Shown here piece after piece: positions 6,429 to 12,881 of a stretch of 12,955 bases of DNA. A model generated the notes under the pieces. That model saw only the letters and a program-made list of their open reading frames with translations. It ran no database searches and was not told the DNA's origin. Position numbers and translations under genes: made by a program. This stretch comes from Aquabacterium sp. (lineage in GTDB: Bacteria > Pseudomonadota > Gammaproteobacteria > Burkholderiales > Burkholderiaceae_C). How positions within the stretch are numbered: the first letter of the stretch is position 1; every line of letters starts with the position of its first letter. The stretch is from positions 1 to 12,955 of the forward strand of contig JAURXG010000576.1 in the NCBI GenBank assembly GCA_030654555.1, given 5' to 3'.

Positions 6429-8042
6429 TCAGGCCGCCAGCCGCGTGGTCTGCTGGCGCGCCGCCTGGATCAGGTCGGCGGCCTTCTCGGCGATCATGAT
6501 CGTCGGCGCGTTGGTATTGCCGCCGACGATGCTGGGCATGATCGACGCATCCACCACGCGCAGGCCCTGCACGCCGTGCACGCGCAGGCTGCTGTCGACC
6601 ACGTCGTTCGGCCCGTTGCCCATGCGGCAACTGCCCACCGGGTGGTAGATGGTGTCGGCATGGGCGCGGATGAAGGCCTCGATCTGTGCGTCGCTCTGGG
6701 CACCGGCCGACGCGGCCAGCTCGCGCCCGCCCAGGGCCGCCAGCGCCGGCTGCGCCAGCACCTGGCGCATGCGCTTGAAGCCCCGCAGCAGGCGGATCAT
6801 GTCGTCGGGGTCGGCAAAGAAGGCCGGGTCGATCAACGGTGCGGCCAGCGGGTCGGCGCTGGCCAGCGTCAGGCTGCCGCGGCTCTTGGGGTGCAGCAGG
6901 CACACATGGCACGAATAGCCGTGGCCGAACACCGTCTTGCGGCCGTGGTTGACCAGCTTGCCGATGACGAAGTGCAGCTGCAGGTCGGGCGCGGCCTCGC
7001 CCGGCTGGCTGCGGAAGAACGCGCCGGCCTCGGCGAAGTTGGTCGTCAGCCGGCCGCTGCGGTGGTCGCGCCACTCGCGGATGTCGCCCAGCGTGCGCCA
7101 GGCCGCGCCCAGCGTCAGGCCGAACAGCTCGTTCACGCCGGGTGCGTCGACCACCTGCACCACGTCGACATGGTCGTGCAGGTGCTGGCCCACGCCGGGC
7201 AGGTCGTGCAGCACGGCGATGCCATGCTGCTGCAGGTGCGCACCCGGGCCGATGCCGCTGGTCATCAGGATCTGCGGCGATTGCAGCGCGCCGGCGCACA
7301 GCAGCACCTCGCCGCGCGCCTGCGCGGTGGTGCGGACACCCTCGCGCAGGTATTCCACGCCGCTGGCGCGCCGGCCGTCCATCACGATGCGCGTGACCTG
7401 TGCGCCGGTGATCACCTCGAGGTTGGGCCGGCCCATCGCCGGGGCCAGGTAGGCCTTGGCGGCGCTGCAGCGCTCACCGTTGCGGTGGTTGACCTGGTAC
7501 CAGCCCACGCCGTCCTGCTCGGGGCCGTTGAAGTCGGCATTCAGCGGCAGCCCGGCCTGCACGCCCGCATCGATGAATCGCTGTGCGATCGGGTTCGGGC
7601 AGCCCAGGTCCTGTACCCCCAGCGGCCCGTCGGCGCCGTGCAGCGCATCGCCGCCACGCAGGTTGCCCTCGGCGCGCTTGAAGTAGGGCAGCACCTCGTC
7701 GAACGACCAGCCGGGATTGCCCTCGGCAGCCCAGCGGTCGAAGTCGCTGCGCTGCCCACGGATGTAGATCATCGCGTTGATCGAGCTCGAGCCGCCCAGC
7801 ACCTTGCCGCGCGGCTGGTAGCCGCGGCGCCCGCCCAGTCCGGGTTGCGGCACGGTCTCGAAAGCCCAGTTGATGCCCTTGGTCTTGGCCATCAGCGCCA
7901 GGCCGGCCGGGCAGTGGATCAGCACGCTGCGGTCCATGCCACCGGCCTCGAGCAGCAGCACCCGCACGGCGGGATCCTCACTCAGGCGCGCAGCCAGCAC
8001 GCATCCCGCCGAACCGCCACCGATCACCACATAGTCGTACAT
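6429..8042 (-). CDS. GMC family FAD-dependent oxidoreductase (alcohol/choline dehydrogenase-like)
   Basis: This 537-residue flavoenzyme of the glucose-methanol-choline family would oxidise an alcohol to an aldehyde with FAD. The N-terminus has the dinucleotide fold VVIGGGSAGCVLAARL (5-20) and the acidic strand end LLLEAGG. GMC signature 1 is RGKVLGGSSSINAMIYIRG (78-96) and signature 2 is GALQSPQILMTSGIGP (251-266). In the C-terminal domain His467 (YHPVGSCRMG) and Asn511 (GGNTNAP) sit 44 residues apart, the same spacing as the catalytic His466/Asn510 pair of choline oxidase. The length is normal. The start is supported by AAGGAG followed by an 8-nt spacer. There is no signal peptide, so it is probably cytoplasmic. 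No betaine-aldehyde dehydrogenase, betI or transporter gene is adjacent, so choline is not favoured over other primary or aliphatic alcohols; the substrate is unknown. Confidence 0.95.
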   Translation of the reverse strand: MYDYVVIGGGSAGCVLAARLSEDPAVRVLLLEAGGMDRSVLIHCPAGLALMAKTKGINWAFETVPQPGLGGRRGYQPRGKVLGGSSSINAMIYIRGQRSDFDRWAAEGNPGWSFDEVLPYFKRAEGNLRGGDALHGADGPLGVQDLGCPNPIAQRFIDAGVQAGLPLNADFNGPEQDGVGWYQVNHRNGERCSAAKAYLAPAMGRPNLEVITGAQVTRIVMDGRRASGVEYLREGVRTTAQARGEVLLCAGALQSPQILMTSGIGPGAHLQQHGIAVLHDLPGVGQHLHDHVDVVQVVDAPGVNELFGLTLGAAWRTLGDIREWRDHRSGRLTTNFAEAGAFFRSQPGEAAPDLQLHFVIGKLVNHGRKTVFGHGYSCHVCLLHPKSRGSLTLASADPLAAPLIDPAFFADPDDMIRLLRGFKRMRQVLAQPALAALGGRELAASAGAQSDAQIEAFIRAHADTIYHPVGSCRMGNGPNDVVDSSLRVHGVQGLRVVDASIMPSIVGGNTNAPTIMIAEKAADLIQAARQQTTRLAA

Positions 8043-8091
8043 GCCTGGGTCTCCTTCTGGTCACGGCCGGCCTCGTGGCATCGGCAAATTC

Positions 8092-8097
8092 ATCATA
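8092..8097 (-). promoter_or_regulatory. Candidate -10 element for the GMC gene
   Basis: On the minus strand the hexamer reads TATGAT (five of six consensus matches) about 50 bp upstream of the GMC start codon. It lies in one of the few AT-rich patches between the two divergent genes. No convincing -35 element was found, so this is a weak call. Confidence 0.3.
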
Positions 8098-8200
8098 TCG
8101 ACCGGGCGTGCCGGCCGACGCGGGCGGCCATAGGCTGGAGTGCTGCCTCTAGACCCTGGGCCCTGTCCAAGCAAATGAACACACGGCCCCGGCCAATAGC

Positions 8201-8209
8201 TGTTACAGT
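8201..8209 (+). promoter_or_regulatory. Candidate extended -10 promoter for the cold-shock gene
   Basis: TGTTACAGT has a TG-N extension and TACAGT (four of six -10 matches). It would give a leader of about 200 nt, similar in scale to the long leaders typical of cspA-type genes. No -35 match stands 16-18 bp upstream. It overlaps the small palindrome CTGTTACAG, so a protein-binding site is an alternative. Confidence 0.25.
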
Positions 8210-8414
8210 GCAGGCACAGACATGCACGAGGCCGTTTCCACAAGGTCTTATCCCCGTACCGTCTGTTGTGCAGGTTGCGGTTCACCGCAGCCCGTTTCAG
8301 CAGACCGGCCAGGTTTGAACTCCCGGTTCGACGTTTCTTGAGTGTCTCTGTCCGCGCTGGCGCAAGCCTGTGCGTGTTCTTTTTTCATCAACAGACTCAT
8401 TTAAGGAACTCCCC
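8210..8414 (+). other. Non-coding leader region of the cold-shock gene
   Basis: No gene is supported here. Near its 3' end a small hairpin (CGCA 8361-8364 with TGCG 8371-8374, 6-nt loop) is followed by a T-rich run at 8377-8385. This resembles a weak attenuator or a U-rich element about 30 nt before the start codon. A Shine-Dalgarno AAGGA (8403-8407) precedes the ATG at 8415. Confidence 0.35.
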
Positions 8415-8633
8415 ATGAGCAGCACCACCCAAACCGGCGTCGTCAAATGGTTCAACGATGGCAAGGGCTTCGGCTTCATCACGCCTGAAGACGGCAGCAA
8501 GGACCTGTTCGCCCACTTCAGCGAAATCCGCAACAACGGCGGCTTCCGCAGCCTGGCCGAAAACCAGCGCGTCGAATTTGAAGTGAAGCAAGGCCCCAAG
8601 GGCCTGCAAGCGGCGAACATCCGCCCGCTGTAA
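8415..8633 (+). CDS. CspA-family cold-shock domain protein
   Basis: This 72-residue single-domain OB-fold protein binds single-stranded RNA and DNA; family members act as RNA chaperones that melt mRNA structure in the cold or during growth. The RNA-binding motifs are present: RNP1 KGFGFI (17-22) and RNP2 LFAHF (31-35), with the leading aromatic patch VVKWFNDGKG. The length is typical of the family. The ATG at 8415 is chosen because the domain begins there and AAGGA lies 7 nt upstream; an in-frame ATG at 8370 would add an unrelated N-terminus and lies in the leader. Codon use is less GC-extreme than in the neighbours (AAC, AAG and GAA are frequent), as expected for a highly expressed gene. A long leader and a tandem hairpin terminator flank it, consistent with a monocistronic unit. 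Confidence 0.96.
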   Translation: MSSTTQTGVVKWFNDGKGFGFITPEDGSKDLFAHFSEIRNNGGFRSLAENQRVEFEVKQGPKGLQAANIRPL

Positions 8634-8642
8634 TCACAGCAT

Positions 8643-8704
8643 CCTGGCTGCCTTCGGGCAGCCAGGCACAAAAAAACCGCACCTGCGAAGGCGCGGTTTT
8701 TTTT
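8643..8704. terminator. Tandem hairpin terminator, bidirectional, between the cold-shock gene and the small minus-strand gene
   Basis: Two hairpins stand in a row. The first is a perfect 10-bp stem closed by a TTCG tetraloop (8643-8652 with 8657-8666), a very stable fold. The second has CCGC (8677-8680) pairing GCGG (8693-8696), an inner CCT/AGG stem with a GCGA loop, and is flanked by seven A (8670-8676) and eight T (8697-8704). It can therefore terminate the cold-shock gene on + and the convergent small gene on -. Confidence 0.9.
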
Positions 8705-8730
8705 CGTCTGCCCGTTGCCGGGCAGGGTGT

Positions 8731-8907
8731 TCAACTGGCGGCGGGCGGGGACGGCGCCACATCGGGGCCGGCGTCGTTCGGTGCGCTGTCGTCGGGGCTG
8801 TTGTCGCCGGGCTCGCGCACCTGTTTCTTCTGCTTCTTTTCTTCGTTCTTGCGCTTCTTGGCCAGCTCGCGCTGGCGTTTCTCGTAACCGTAATTCGGGG
8901 TCGCCAA
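8731..8907 (-). CDS. Small lysine-rich hypothetical protein with TTG start
   Basis: This predicted 58-residue protein starts at a TTG codon. On the minus strand AAGGAG (8914-8919) lies 6 nt before the TTG at 8905-8907, an ideal Shine-Dalgarno distance, whereas the in-frame ATG far upstream (9144) would read through the noncoding region. The first half, ATPNYGYEKRQRELAKKRKN and the following EEKKQKKQ, is highly charged and basic, probably one helix that could bind nucleic acid. The second half is acidic, Asp/Pro/Ala-rich and probably disordered. Small proteins with a similar PNY-x-x-EKRQRELAKK opening occur in Burkholderiales as uncharacterised proteins, by my recollection of the family style. 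It converges on the cold-shock gene and shares the bidirectional terminator. Its function is unknown. Confidence 0.8.
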   Translation of the reverse strand: MATPNYGYEKRQRELAKKRKNEEKKQKKQVREPGDNSPDDSAPNDAGPDVAPSPPAAS

Positions 8908-8997
8908 GGCGTGCTCCTTTGGATGGCTGGCGCGCACCGGTCGCGCGTCGAAGCTACCCCGCAGCATAAGGCAATCTCGTGCGCCGCCAGAAAAGCA

Positions 8998-9021
8998 AAG
9001 GGCCACTCGGAGGTGGCCCTT
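8998..9021 (-). terminator. Orphan terminator-like hairpin
   Basis: A perfect 9-bp inverted repeat, AAGGGCCAC (8998-9006) with GTGGCCCTT (9013-9021), has a 6-nt loop. On the minus strand it is followed by a T-rich stretch (TTTGCTTTT); on the plus strand no T run follows. No annotated minus-strand gene lies immediately upstream, so if it terminates anything it would be an unannotated short transcript from the 9022-9270 region. Confidence 0.4.
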
Positions 9022-9123
9022 GGTGCTCACGGACAGGCCAGCGGGGCTGGTCAGACCGGTTGTCGGCGCCGGGTACGGGTTCCGGTACTCCGCCCATTGG
9101 TGCGGTCGGTTATCGCCAAGACA

Positions 9124-9196
9124 GGTGCAGTATCGGCCGGCCACATGTCCGTGTCATGACGATAAGCAATGTTTTGTCGGTGCAGTTTCGGCCGGC
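9124..9196 (+). repeat. 18-bp near-perfect direct repeat upstream of the ParA gene
   Basis: GGTGCAGTATCGGCCGGC (9124-9141) recurs as GGTGCAGTTTCGGCCGGC (9179-9196), 17 of 18 identical, 55 bp apart start to start. The palindrome GTCATGAC (9153-9160) lies between them. The copies sit 80-150 bp before the ParA start, where an operator or partition-like site could be, but no function is shown. The surrounding stretch 8920-9270 holds no supported gene. Confidence 0.55.
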
Positions 9197-9274
9197 GATC
9201 CGGAAAGCTGGTTTGCTGCGGTGCACAATTGCCGGCATCGCATCGATCACCTTGACTCCGGGAGCCTCCGCGCC

Positions 9275-10069
9275 ATGCGCTACGTCGTGTTCAACCAGAA
9301 GGGCGGGGTGGGCAAGTCCACCATCGCGTGCAACCTGGCGGCCATCAGCGCCCAGCAGGGGCTTCGCACCCTGGTGGTCGACCTCGATCCGCAGGGCAAC
9401 TCCACCCGCTACCTGCTGGGCGCGGGTGCCGACGAGGTCCGCGACACGGCCGCCGAGTTCTTCGACCAGACCCTGAAGTTCACCTTGCGCACGCAGGCCA
9501 CCGAGGAGTTCATCACCGCCAGCCCGTTCGAGAACCTCGACGTGCTGCCGTCGAGCCCCCAACTCGAGGAGTTGCACGGCAAGCTGGAGTCGCGCTACAA
9601 GATCTACAAGCTGCGCGACGCGCTGGCCGCGCTGGATGAACGTTACGACCGCATCTACATCGACACGCCGCCGGCGCTGAACTTCTACACCCGCTCGGCG
9701 CTGATCGCGGCCAACGGCTGCCTGATCCCGTTCGACTGCGACGACTTCTCGCGCCGGGCGCTTTACGCGCTGATGGAGAGCGTGCAGGAGATGCAGGCCG
9801 ACCACAACCGCGACCTGAAGGTGGCCGGCATCGTCGTCAACCAGTTCCAGCCGCGGGCCAACCTGCCGCAGCGCCTGGTGCAGGAGCTGATAGCCGAGGG
9901 CCTGCCGGTGCTGCAGCCCTACCTGAGCGCCAGCGTGCGCATCAAGGAATCGCATGAGCGGGCGCTGCCGATGGTGCACCTGGACCCGCGCCACAAGCTG
10001 ACGCAGGAGTACCTTGCGCTGCACGCCGAGCTGAACCCTGCGCCGGCGCGGCGGCGCAGCGCGCGCTGA
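9275..10069 (+). CDS. Orphan ParA-family ATPase (chromosome partitioning/positioning type)
   Basis: This 264-residue P-loop ATPase of the ParA/MinD superfamily would bind ATP, dimerise, and bind the nucleoid or another surface to position a cargo. The deviant Walker A is KGGVGKST (9-16) with the signature lysine, followed by Walker A' VVDLDPQGNST (34-44) and Walker B RIYIDTPPALN (126-136). A conserved CDDFSRRALYAL stretch follows. The short form without an N-terminal helix-turn-helix domain is type Ib/chromosomal-like. GGGAG lies 10 nt before the ATG at 9275, and the P-loop begins directly after it; in-frame codons further upstream have no support. No parB, centromere-like cluster or cargo gene is next to it, and the neighbours are unrelated, so its partner is unknown. 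It converges on the DUF3016 gene with a 27-bp gap and no clear terminator. Confidence 0.93.
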   Translation: MRYVVFNQKGGVGKSTIACNLAAISAQQGLRTLVVDLDPQGNSTRYLLGAGADEVRDTAAEFFDQTLKFTLRTQATEEFITASPFENLDVLPSSPQLEELHGKLESRYKIYKLRDALAALDERYDRIYIDTPPALNFYTRSALIAANGCLIPFDCDDFSRRALYALMESVQEMQADHNRDLKVAGIVVNQFQPRANLPQRLVQELIAEGLPVLQPYLSASVRIKESHERALPMVHLDPRHKLTQEYLALHAELNPAPARRRSAR

Positions 10070-10096
10070 GCCGTCAGGCGCCGCGCCGCCACGCGT

Positions 10097-10597
10097 TCAG
10101 TGCGCCGGGGCGGTGCCGAAACGGCGGTCGAACCAGGCGCTGAGCATGCGTTGCTCGTAGGGCAGGCGCTCGTTGACGCGCAGGGCGGTCGATCGCATCA
10201 GGTAGGCCATGTCGGCCACCCGTTCGCTGCCTTGGGCCAGGATGCGCTCGCCGTCGCGCAAGGCGTACTGCAGTTCGATGACCGGCCAGTCGACGCCGCG
10301 GCCCATGATGCGCACGTCGTGCAGCGGCCCCATCCACCGGTGGACCTCGCCGGCCAGGTCGATGTCGGTGATCGTCACCTTCAGCGTCTGCCCGGCGGGC
10401 AGCTTGGTCTGGCCCAGGGCCTGCAGATGCTGGTCGATCACCTGGCGCACGCGTTCGGCCTCACGCGCGGTGCCGGCGTCGGCGTAGCGCTCGGGGTGGT
10501 CGAAGTCCACCTGCACCGTGCCGGCCTGGGCCAGGCCAGCGCACAACAGGGCCATCGGGACCAAAGGACGCAAGACGGTGAGGGCAAGGGCCTTCAT
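10097..10597 (-). CDS. DUF3016 exported protein
   Basis: This predicted 166-residue periplasmic protein has unknown function. Residues 1-25 form a signal peptide: a Lys at position 2, a hydrophobic stretch (LALTVLRPLVPMALLCAGL) and AQA before the cut. The mature part matches the DUF3016 pattern: VQVDFDHPERYADAG, LPAGQTLKVTITDIDLAGEV, the WPVIELQYAL strand, and the C-terminal YEQRMLSAWFDRRFG. The ATG at 10597 is chosen because GGGAG lies 6 nt upstream and the signal peptide begins there; the in-frame ATG at 10681 would add 28 residues that look non-coding and disrupt the signal. It is separated by 111 bp from the ferredoxin gene upstream, so it may be transcribed alone. That gap holds a short inverted repeat (GACCG/CGGTC, 10654-10670) of doubtful meaning. 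Confidence 0.88.
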   Translation of the reverse strand: MKALALTVLRPLVPMALLCAGLAQAGTVQVDFDHPERYADAGTAREAERVRQVIDQHLQALGQTKLPAGQTLKVTITDIDLAGEVHRWMGPLHDVRIMGRGVDWPVIELQYALRDGERILAQGSERVADMAYLMRSTALRVNERLPYEQRMLSAWFDRRFGTAPAH

Positions 10598-10708
10598 GGA
10601 AATCTCCCGGACTGCAACCACACATCGCGGGGACGACACACCCGCATCGGAAAGACCGTCGGCAGCGGTCGAAAGTTCCATCGCACGGCCGCCCGGCGCC
10701 GTGCCGGC

Positions 10709-11035
10709 TCATCCACCCATCAGCGACGACGCTGTGGGGGCCTCGATGACCAGGTCGCCGCGGGCGCAGGCCACGCACGGCAGGATCCAGCCTTCGGCCT
10801 TCTCTTCGGCCAGCAGGCCGGGCCAGTCGATGGTGTAGGCCACCTGGCCGCTCAGCAGCCGCGCCAGGCAGCTGCGGCAGGTGCCGTTGCGGCACGAACT
10901 GGGCAGGCGCACGCCGGCGGCCAGCGCGGCTTGCAGCAGGGTCTGGTGGTCGTGCACCGGCACGCACCAACCGCCAGGCATCACGGTGAGTAGCCGAGGG
11001 ACGGGCGCAGGCGTCTGCGCGGCGGGATCGGCCAT
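10709..11035 (-). CDS. 2Fe-2S ferredoxin-like protein (plant type)
   Basis: This 108-residue electron carrier has the plant-type 2Fe-2S fold. The cluster ligands are Cys48, Cys53 and Cys56 (SSCRNGTCRSCLARL) and Cys87 (ILPCVAC), matching C-x4-C-x2-C-x30-C. The N-terminal beta strands (LLTVMPGGWCVPVHDHQTLLQAALAAG) fit the fold, and the C-terminus ends shortly after the last strand, so there is no fused reductase domain. It begins 10 nt after the stop of the DUF938 methyltransferase gene and is probably in the same transcript. Its Shine-Dalgarno is weak, consistent with coupled translation. No reductase or oxygenase partner gene is adjacent; the redox partner is therefore unknown. In this lineage such short ferredoxins are commonly annotated simply as 2Fe-2S binding proteins. 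Confidence 0.92.
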   Translation of the reverse strand: MADPAAQTPAPVPRLLTVMPGGWCVPVHDHQTLLQAALAAGVRLPSSCRNGTCRSCLARLLSGQVAYTIDWPGLLAEEKAEGWILPCVACARGDLVIEAPTASSLMGG

Positions 11036-11045
11036 CACGCCCGGG

Positions 11046-11693
11046 TCATGCGGGCGTTGCCGTGCGACCGAAGACCAGCAGCAGGTTGTTGGCCGGCATG
11101 GCCACGCGCTGTTGCAGGGCCAGCCCGGCCTGCCGGGCCTCGGCCACCACCTCGTGCAGCCAGCGGATGCCCCAGGCGGGGTTGCGCTCGCGCAGGTCGG
11201 CGTCGAAGGCCAGATTGCCGGGCGCCGTGGGCTCGCCATCGACGAGGTAGGGGCCGTAGGTGATCAGCTTGCCGGCGGGCGACAGCAGCCGCGCAGCCCC
11301 TTGCATCAAGGCCGCACAGCAGGCCCAGGGGGCGATGTGCAGCATGTTGGCGCAGAAGATCGCGTCCCACGGCACCGTCGCCTGATCGCCGTTCGACTCG
11401 ACCGGCCAGGGCGTCGCCAGCACGTCCAGCTGCAGCGGCGGCAGCAGCAGGTTGGCGGCCGGCTGCGCCGCGGCCCAGGCCACGATCGAGCCCAGCGCGT
11501 CGGCGTCGGGGTCGCTCGCCTGCCAGTGCCAGCCCGGCAACCCGGCGGCGAAGTGCACGGCATGCTGGCCGGTGCCGGCGGCGATCTCCAGCATCCGGCC
11601 GGTGGGTGGCAGCCAGCGCTGCAGTTCGGCGAGGATGGGCCCCTGGTTGCGCTCGGAGGCGGGGCTGGTGCGGCGGACGGCAGCGTTGGGCAT
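11046..11693 (-). CDS. DUF938 family SAM-dependent methyltransferase
   Basis: This 215-residue class I methyltransferase-like protein belongs to the DUF938 family (relatives of METTL26), whose substrate is not established. It opens with the family hallmark SPASERNQGPIL (10-21). Motif I follows as MLEIAAGTGQHAVHFAA (34-50), then the acidic SAM-binding end of strand two, WQASDPDAD (57-64). The family-specific CANMLHIAPWACCAALMQGA comes next, with LITYGPYLVDGEPTAPGN, NPAWGIRWL and the C-terminal PANNLLLVFGR. All expected blocks are present and the length is usual. It starts 45 bp after nagA ends and is followed 10 bp later by the ferredoxin gene, so the three are probably co-transcribed. No strong Shine-Dalgarno is visible. 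A functional link with GlcNAc breakdown is not evident and may be incidental. Confidence 0.92.
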   Translation of the reverse strand: MPNAAVRRTSPASERNQGPILAELQRWLPPTGRMLEIAAGTGQHAVHFAAGLPGWHWQASDPDADALGSIVAWAAAQPAANLLLPPLQLDVLATPWPVESNGDQATVPWDAIFCANMLHIAPWACCAALMQGAARLLSPAGKLITYGPYLVDGEPTAPGNLAFDADLRERNPAWGIRWLHEVVAEARQAGLALQQRVAMPANNLLLVFGRTATPA

Positions 11694-11738
11694 CAGCGCA
11701 GTCTGCCATGCGCGGCGGCCCGGGTCGCCGCGCGGCGA

Positions 11739-12881
11739 TCAGGCGCTGCCGAGCGCGATGGCCTCGCCTTCGACCCACACCTGCTGCAGCTGCAGATCGG
11801 GGTCCAGCACCACCAGGTCGCCCCAGGCGCCGGCCTGCAGGCGGCCGCGGTCGGCCAGGCCCAGGAAGTCGGCAGCGTGGGTCGACACCCGGCGCGAGGC
11901 GTCGGCCAGCGTCAGCCCCAGGCCTACCAGGTTGCGCAGCGCCTGGTCCATCGTCAACGTGCTGCCGGCCAGCGTGCCGTCGGCCAGGCGCACGCCGCCC
12001 CCGCACTTGCTGACGCGCTGGCGGCCCAGCGCGTAGTCGCCATCGGGCATGCCGGTGGCGGCGGTGGCGTCGCTGACGCAGTACAGGCCCGGGATGGCAC
12101 GCAGCGCGGCGCGGATGGCACCCGGGTGCACGTGCAGCAGGTCGGGGATCAGCTCGGCATAACGTGCATGCGCCAGCGCCGCGCCCACCATGCCGGGGGC
12201 GCGGTGGTGCAGGCCGCTCATCGCATTGAACAGGTGGGTGAAGCCGCTGGCACCCTGGCCCAACGCGGCCACGCCGTCTTCGTAGCTGCCGTCGCTGTGG
12301 CCGATCTGCACGACGAAGCCGGCCACGCGCAAGCGGGCGATCCAGGCCAGGTGGCCCGGCAACTCGGGCGCCAGCGTGATCAGGCGGATCGGCGCCAGCG
12401 CGTGCAGCGCCATCAGCTCGCCCATCGCCCCCGGGCGGGTGAATTCGGGCTGCGCGCCCAGCCTGCCGGCGCTGATGTAGGGCCCTTCCAGATGCACGCC
12501 CAGCACCCTGGCAGCCCCGCGCGGGCGTCGGGCGATGGTCGGGCCCAGCGCGGCGAGTGCGGCGGCCAGCTCGTCCTGCGGCGCGGTCATCGTGGTGGCC
12601 AGCAGCGCCGTGGTGCCGTGGCGGGCATGCAGTTGCGCGATGTGCGCCACCGCATCGCCGCCCTCCATCGTGTCGCGGCCACCGCCGCCATGCACATGCA
12701 GGTCGATGAAGCCGGGCAGCACCAGCGGCCGTGTCGACGCGCGCACGTCGGCCTCGCTGCAGGGCGCGCCGTCGATGCCGGCGATGCGCCCGGCGCCGTC
12801 CAGCCACAACGTGCCCAGGACGAAGCCCTGCGGCGTGAGGAGGTGGCCGTCGATGCGGCGCGGTGGTGCGTGGTCGGTCAT
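11739..12881 (-). CDS. nagA: N-acetylglucosamine-6-phosphate deacetylase
   Basis: This 380-residue cytoplasmic metal-dependent amidohydrolase converts GlcNAc-6-phosphate to glucosamine-6-phosphate and acetate, feeding amino-sugar catabolism and cell-wall recycling. The N-terminal beta-sandwich leads into the TIM barrel with the HxH metal site DLHVHGGGG (His62/His64). The metal ligand Glu132 is in GVHLEGPYI, His195 in IGHSDG and His216 in THLFNAMSGLHHRAPG. The catalytic Asp271 is in VSDATAATGMPDGDYALG. The C-terminal part (AGSTLTMDQALRNLV, then AGAWGDLVVLD) is typical of the family and the length is normal. Its ATG overlaps the stop of the upstream gene (ATGA), a likely N-acetylglucosamine kinase, giving the two consecutive steps. 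No nagB gene is visible within the window. Confidence 0.95.
   Translation of the reverse strand: MTDHAPPRRIDGHLLTPQGFVLGTLWLDGAGRIAGIDGAPCSEADVRASTRPLVLPGFIDLHVHGGGGRDTMEGGDAVAHIAQLHARHGTTALLATTMTAPQDELAAALAALGPTIARRPRGAARVLGVHLEGPYISAGRLGAQPEFTRPGAMGELMALHALAPIRLITLAPELPGHLAWIARLRVAGFVVQIGHSDGSYEDGVAALGQGASGFTHLFNAMSGLHHRAPGMVGAALAHARYAELIPDLLHVHPGAIRAALRAIPGLYCVSDATAATGMPDGDYALGRQRVSKCGGGVRLADGTLAGSTLTMDQALRNLVGLGLTLADASRRVSTHAADFLGLADRGRLQAGAWGDLVVLDPDLQLQQVWVEGEAIALGSA

Noticed and set aside
4488..8318. A 1276-codon plus-strand open frame running opposite the helicase and the GMC gene
   Set aside because: It is antisense to two well-recognised genes and crosses their noncoding gap. Its composition (Gln/His/Arg/Ala/Gly-rich) is that of a GC-biased shadow frame, with no domain or Shine-Dalgarno.
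9020..9274. N-terminal extension of the ParA frame by 85 residues
   Set aside because: The P-loop ATPase fold begins at the ATG at 9275, which has GGGAG upstream. The extension covers the repeat-bearing noncoding region and has no family match.
10654..10670. Inverted repeat GACCG-N7-CGGTC upstream of the DUF3016 gene
   Set aside because: Only 5 bp per arm in very GC-rich DNA, where such repeats arise by chance; no promoter element could be aligned with it.
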